Below are positions 60,273 to 61,092 of a DNA stretch of 61,092 nt, in pieces. The stretch lies in NCBI GenBank assembly GCA_937920105.1, contig CALETH010000090.1, positions 1-61,092 of the forward strand. The letters are read 5' to 3'. Position 1 is the stretch's first letter; the number at the start of each line of letters is the position of its first letter. The translations under genes were made by a program, and so were the position numbers. This stretch comes from an uncultured Bacteroidota bacterium (GTDB lineage: Bacteria; Bacteroidota; Ignavibacteria; UBA10030; UBA8401). The notes under the pieces were generated by a model. It worked only from the letters and a program-made list of their open reading frames with translations, made no database searches and had not been told where the DNA came from.

Positions 60273-61092
60273 CTATTGAGAAAATTTTAAATTTTCAAAA
60301 TCACTAATGTATGGTAAAGCATTATATCTTCCTTCCAAATATCGTTTGGCAAAATCCACACCTTTTCTCTCTGAAATATCTGCCAAAGAAAATAATTCCG
60401 TTGCTCCGTAATCACTCTTTTCCGTAAAATAAATTTGGTCTCGGCGAAGCAATTCTTCTTTTAGGAGTGATACATCGTGAGTAGTGAAGATTAACTGAGC
60501 ATTTTGAGGATTTTTTTTTGAAGAGTTGAAAATAGAAATTAAATATTGACATAATAGCGGATGCAAACTAGCATCAATTTCATCAATAAATAAAATTTTC
60601 CCTTTTTCTAATGTATTGAGAATAGGTCCAGATAAAGCAAACATTTGTTGTGTTCCTTCAGATTCTTCAGTAAGAAAATCTAATGGTTCACTTCTTTCTT
60701 CTTTTCCACTTGCATTATATTTTTTATGTAAAAACTTTAAACTTCTTTCTGCAATTTGAGAATCCTCTTTGAATAATAATTCTTTAAATTTATCAGGTAT
60801 CGCTTGTATGGTTTTCGCTAAAACCATTTTTTCATTTGCTTCAATATCTACTATTCCAAAATCGGAATCTAGAATAAATTTTTTTGCTTTTTCTGCCATA
60901 TTTGGATTCATGAGAAATTGACGAAATGAAAAATCTAGTGTATCACCTCTTTGTGTTCCTGAAACATAATTTATTTTTTGAATAAACTGAATTATTTTTT
61001 TGGAAATTTCACCGTTATTAGCAGCGAGTACGGATAAAAACAATACTCTTTCCCCTGTTTGTTTTTTTAAAGGGGTTGTTGCTTCTTTAAAA
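60273..61092 (-). CDS. AAA-family ATPase (RloA / AAA_15-like), 5' end outside window
   Basis: The frame is open to the window edge, so the N-terminal part with the Walker A motif is missing; a TTG at 61043 is not a real start because the frame continues upstream (KKQTGERVLFLSVLAAN). Visible are a signature-like SEGTQQMFALSGPI, Walker B GKILFIDEIDASLHP, and the H-loop TTHDVSLL. This arrangement is SMC/ABC-like, as in OLD, RloA and AriA type ATPases. It pairs with RloB just downstream. About 273 residues are visible. Confidence 0.85.
   Translation of the reverse strand, partial: FKEATTPLKKQTGERVLFLSVLAANNGEISKKIIQFIQKINYVSGTQRGDTLDFSFRQFLMNPNMAEKAKKFILDSDFGIVDIEANEKMVLAKTIQAIPDKFKELLFKEDSQIAERSLKFLHKKYNASGKEERSEPLDFLTEESEGTQQMFALSGPILNTLEKGKILFIDEIDASLHPLLCQYLISIFNSSKKNPQNAQLIFTTHDVSLLKEELLRRDQIYFTEKSDYGATELFSLADISERKGVDFAKRYLEGRYNALPYISDFENLKFSQ

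Noticed and set aside
60273..61043. A complete ATPase gene starting at 61043
   Set aside because: The codon at 61043 is TTG and the frame stays open to the window end with family-like residues upstream, so the gene is truncated by the window.

Overview
ORGANISM. The window is AT-rich and nearly all genes lie on the minus strand. It looks like a bacterium of the Bacteroidota/Chlorobiota/Ignavibacteria (FCB) assemblage. The reasons are a serine palmitoyltransferase of Bacteroides type, a PorV/PorQ-family outer-membrane protein, a very large secreted protein with a type IX-like C-terminal domain, a carboxypeptidase-regulatory TonB receptor, and a secY-map-infA ribosomal order without adk. Clear AAGGAG ribosome-binding sites and textbook TTGACA/TATATT promoters (for example upstream of the TonB receptor) argue against a typical Bacteroidia genome and fit an Ignavibacteria-like lineage better. 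The lineage is an inference.

LAYOUT. 1-2874: putative sphingolipid locus: a partial bCerS/YghO-like N-acyltransferase, serine palmitoyltransferase and a divergent CerR-like NAD-dependent reductase. 2897-5907: prfA, surE, a DUF4291 gene and an unknown gene in one tight run. 6093-9205: gamma-glutamyltransferase, ssb and a beta-propeller protein. 9278-16760: envelope block of a PorV-like porin, a 1114-residue secreted protein and a TonB-dependent receptor behind a strong promoter. 17178-21697: serA, a class V aminotransferase, a methyltransferase and engB. 21816-53876: one same-strand information-processing array, read right to left as tRNA-Thr-Tyr-Gly-Thr, rpmG, tRNA-Trp, secE, nusG, rplKAJL, rpoBC, rpsLG, fusA, tuf, then the full S10, spc and alpha operons to rplQ. 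It has a tRNA-Gln inside the spc part and small palindromes in many gaps. 53967-58670: amidase, YajQ, OstA-like and LptC envelope genes, and a YjdF membrane protein. 58708-61092: an AAA ATPase (cut by the window end), RloB and an unknown gene, resembling a defence module.

HOW IT FITS TOGETHER. SerA and the aminotransferase bear on serine supply; serine is the substrate of serine palmitoyltransferase. The LptC/OstA, TonB, PorV and sphingolipid genes all serve a diderm outer membrane. The translation/transcription array has a recognisable promoter only at its tRNA end, although internal promoters cannot be excluded.

MOST UNUSUAL. (1) A decayed GIY-YIG nuclease ORF sits inside the tRNA cluster between tRNA-Gly and a duplicated tRNA-Gly 3' half, and its C-terminus is encoded by that tRNA-derived sequence; a second, more decayed tRNA-like remnant lies nearby. 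(2) The only tuf in the window has a remodelled switch I and G5 loop. (3) Several families of palindromes, some nested and one with compensatory stem changes, occupy gaps of the ribosomal array. (4) The candidate sphingolipid locus. (5) An ATPase/RloB/unknown three-gene set. (6) Asn where RpoB has His526 in the E. coli numbering.
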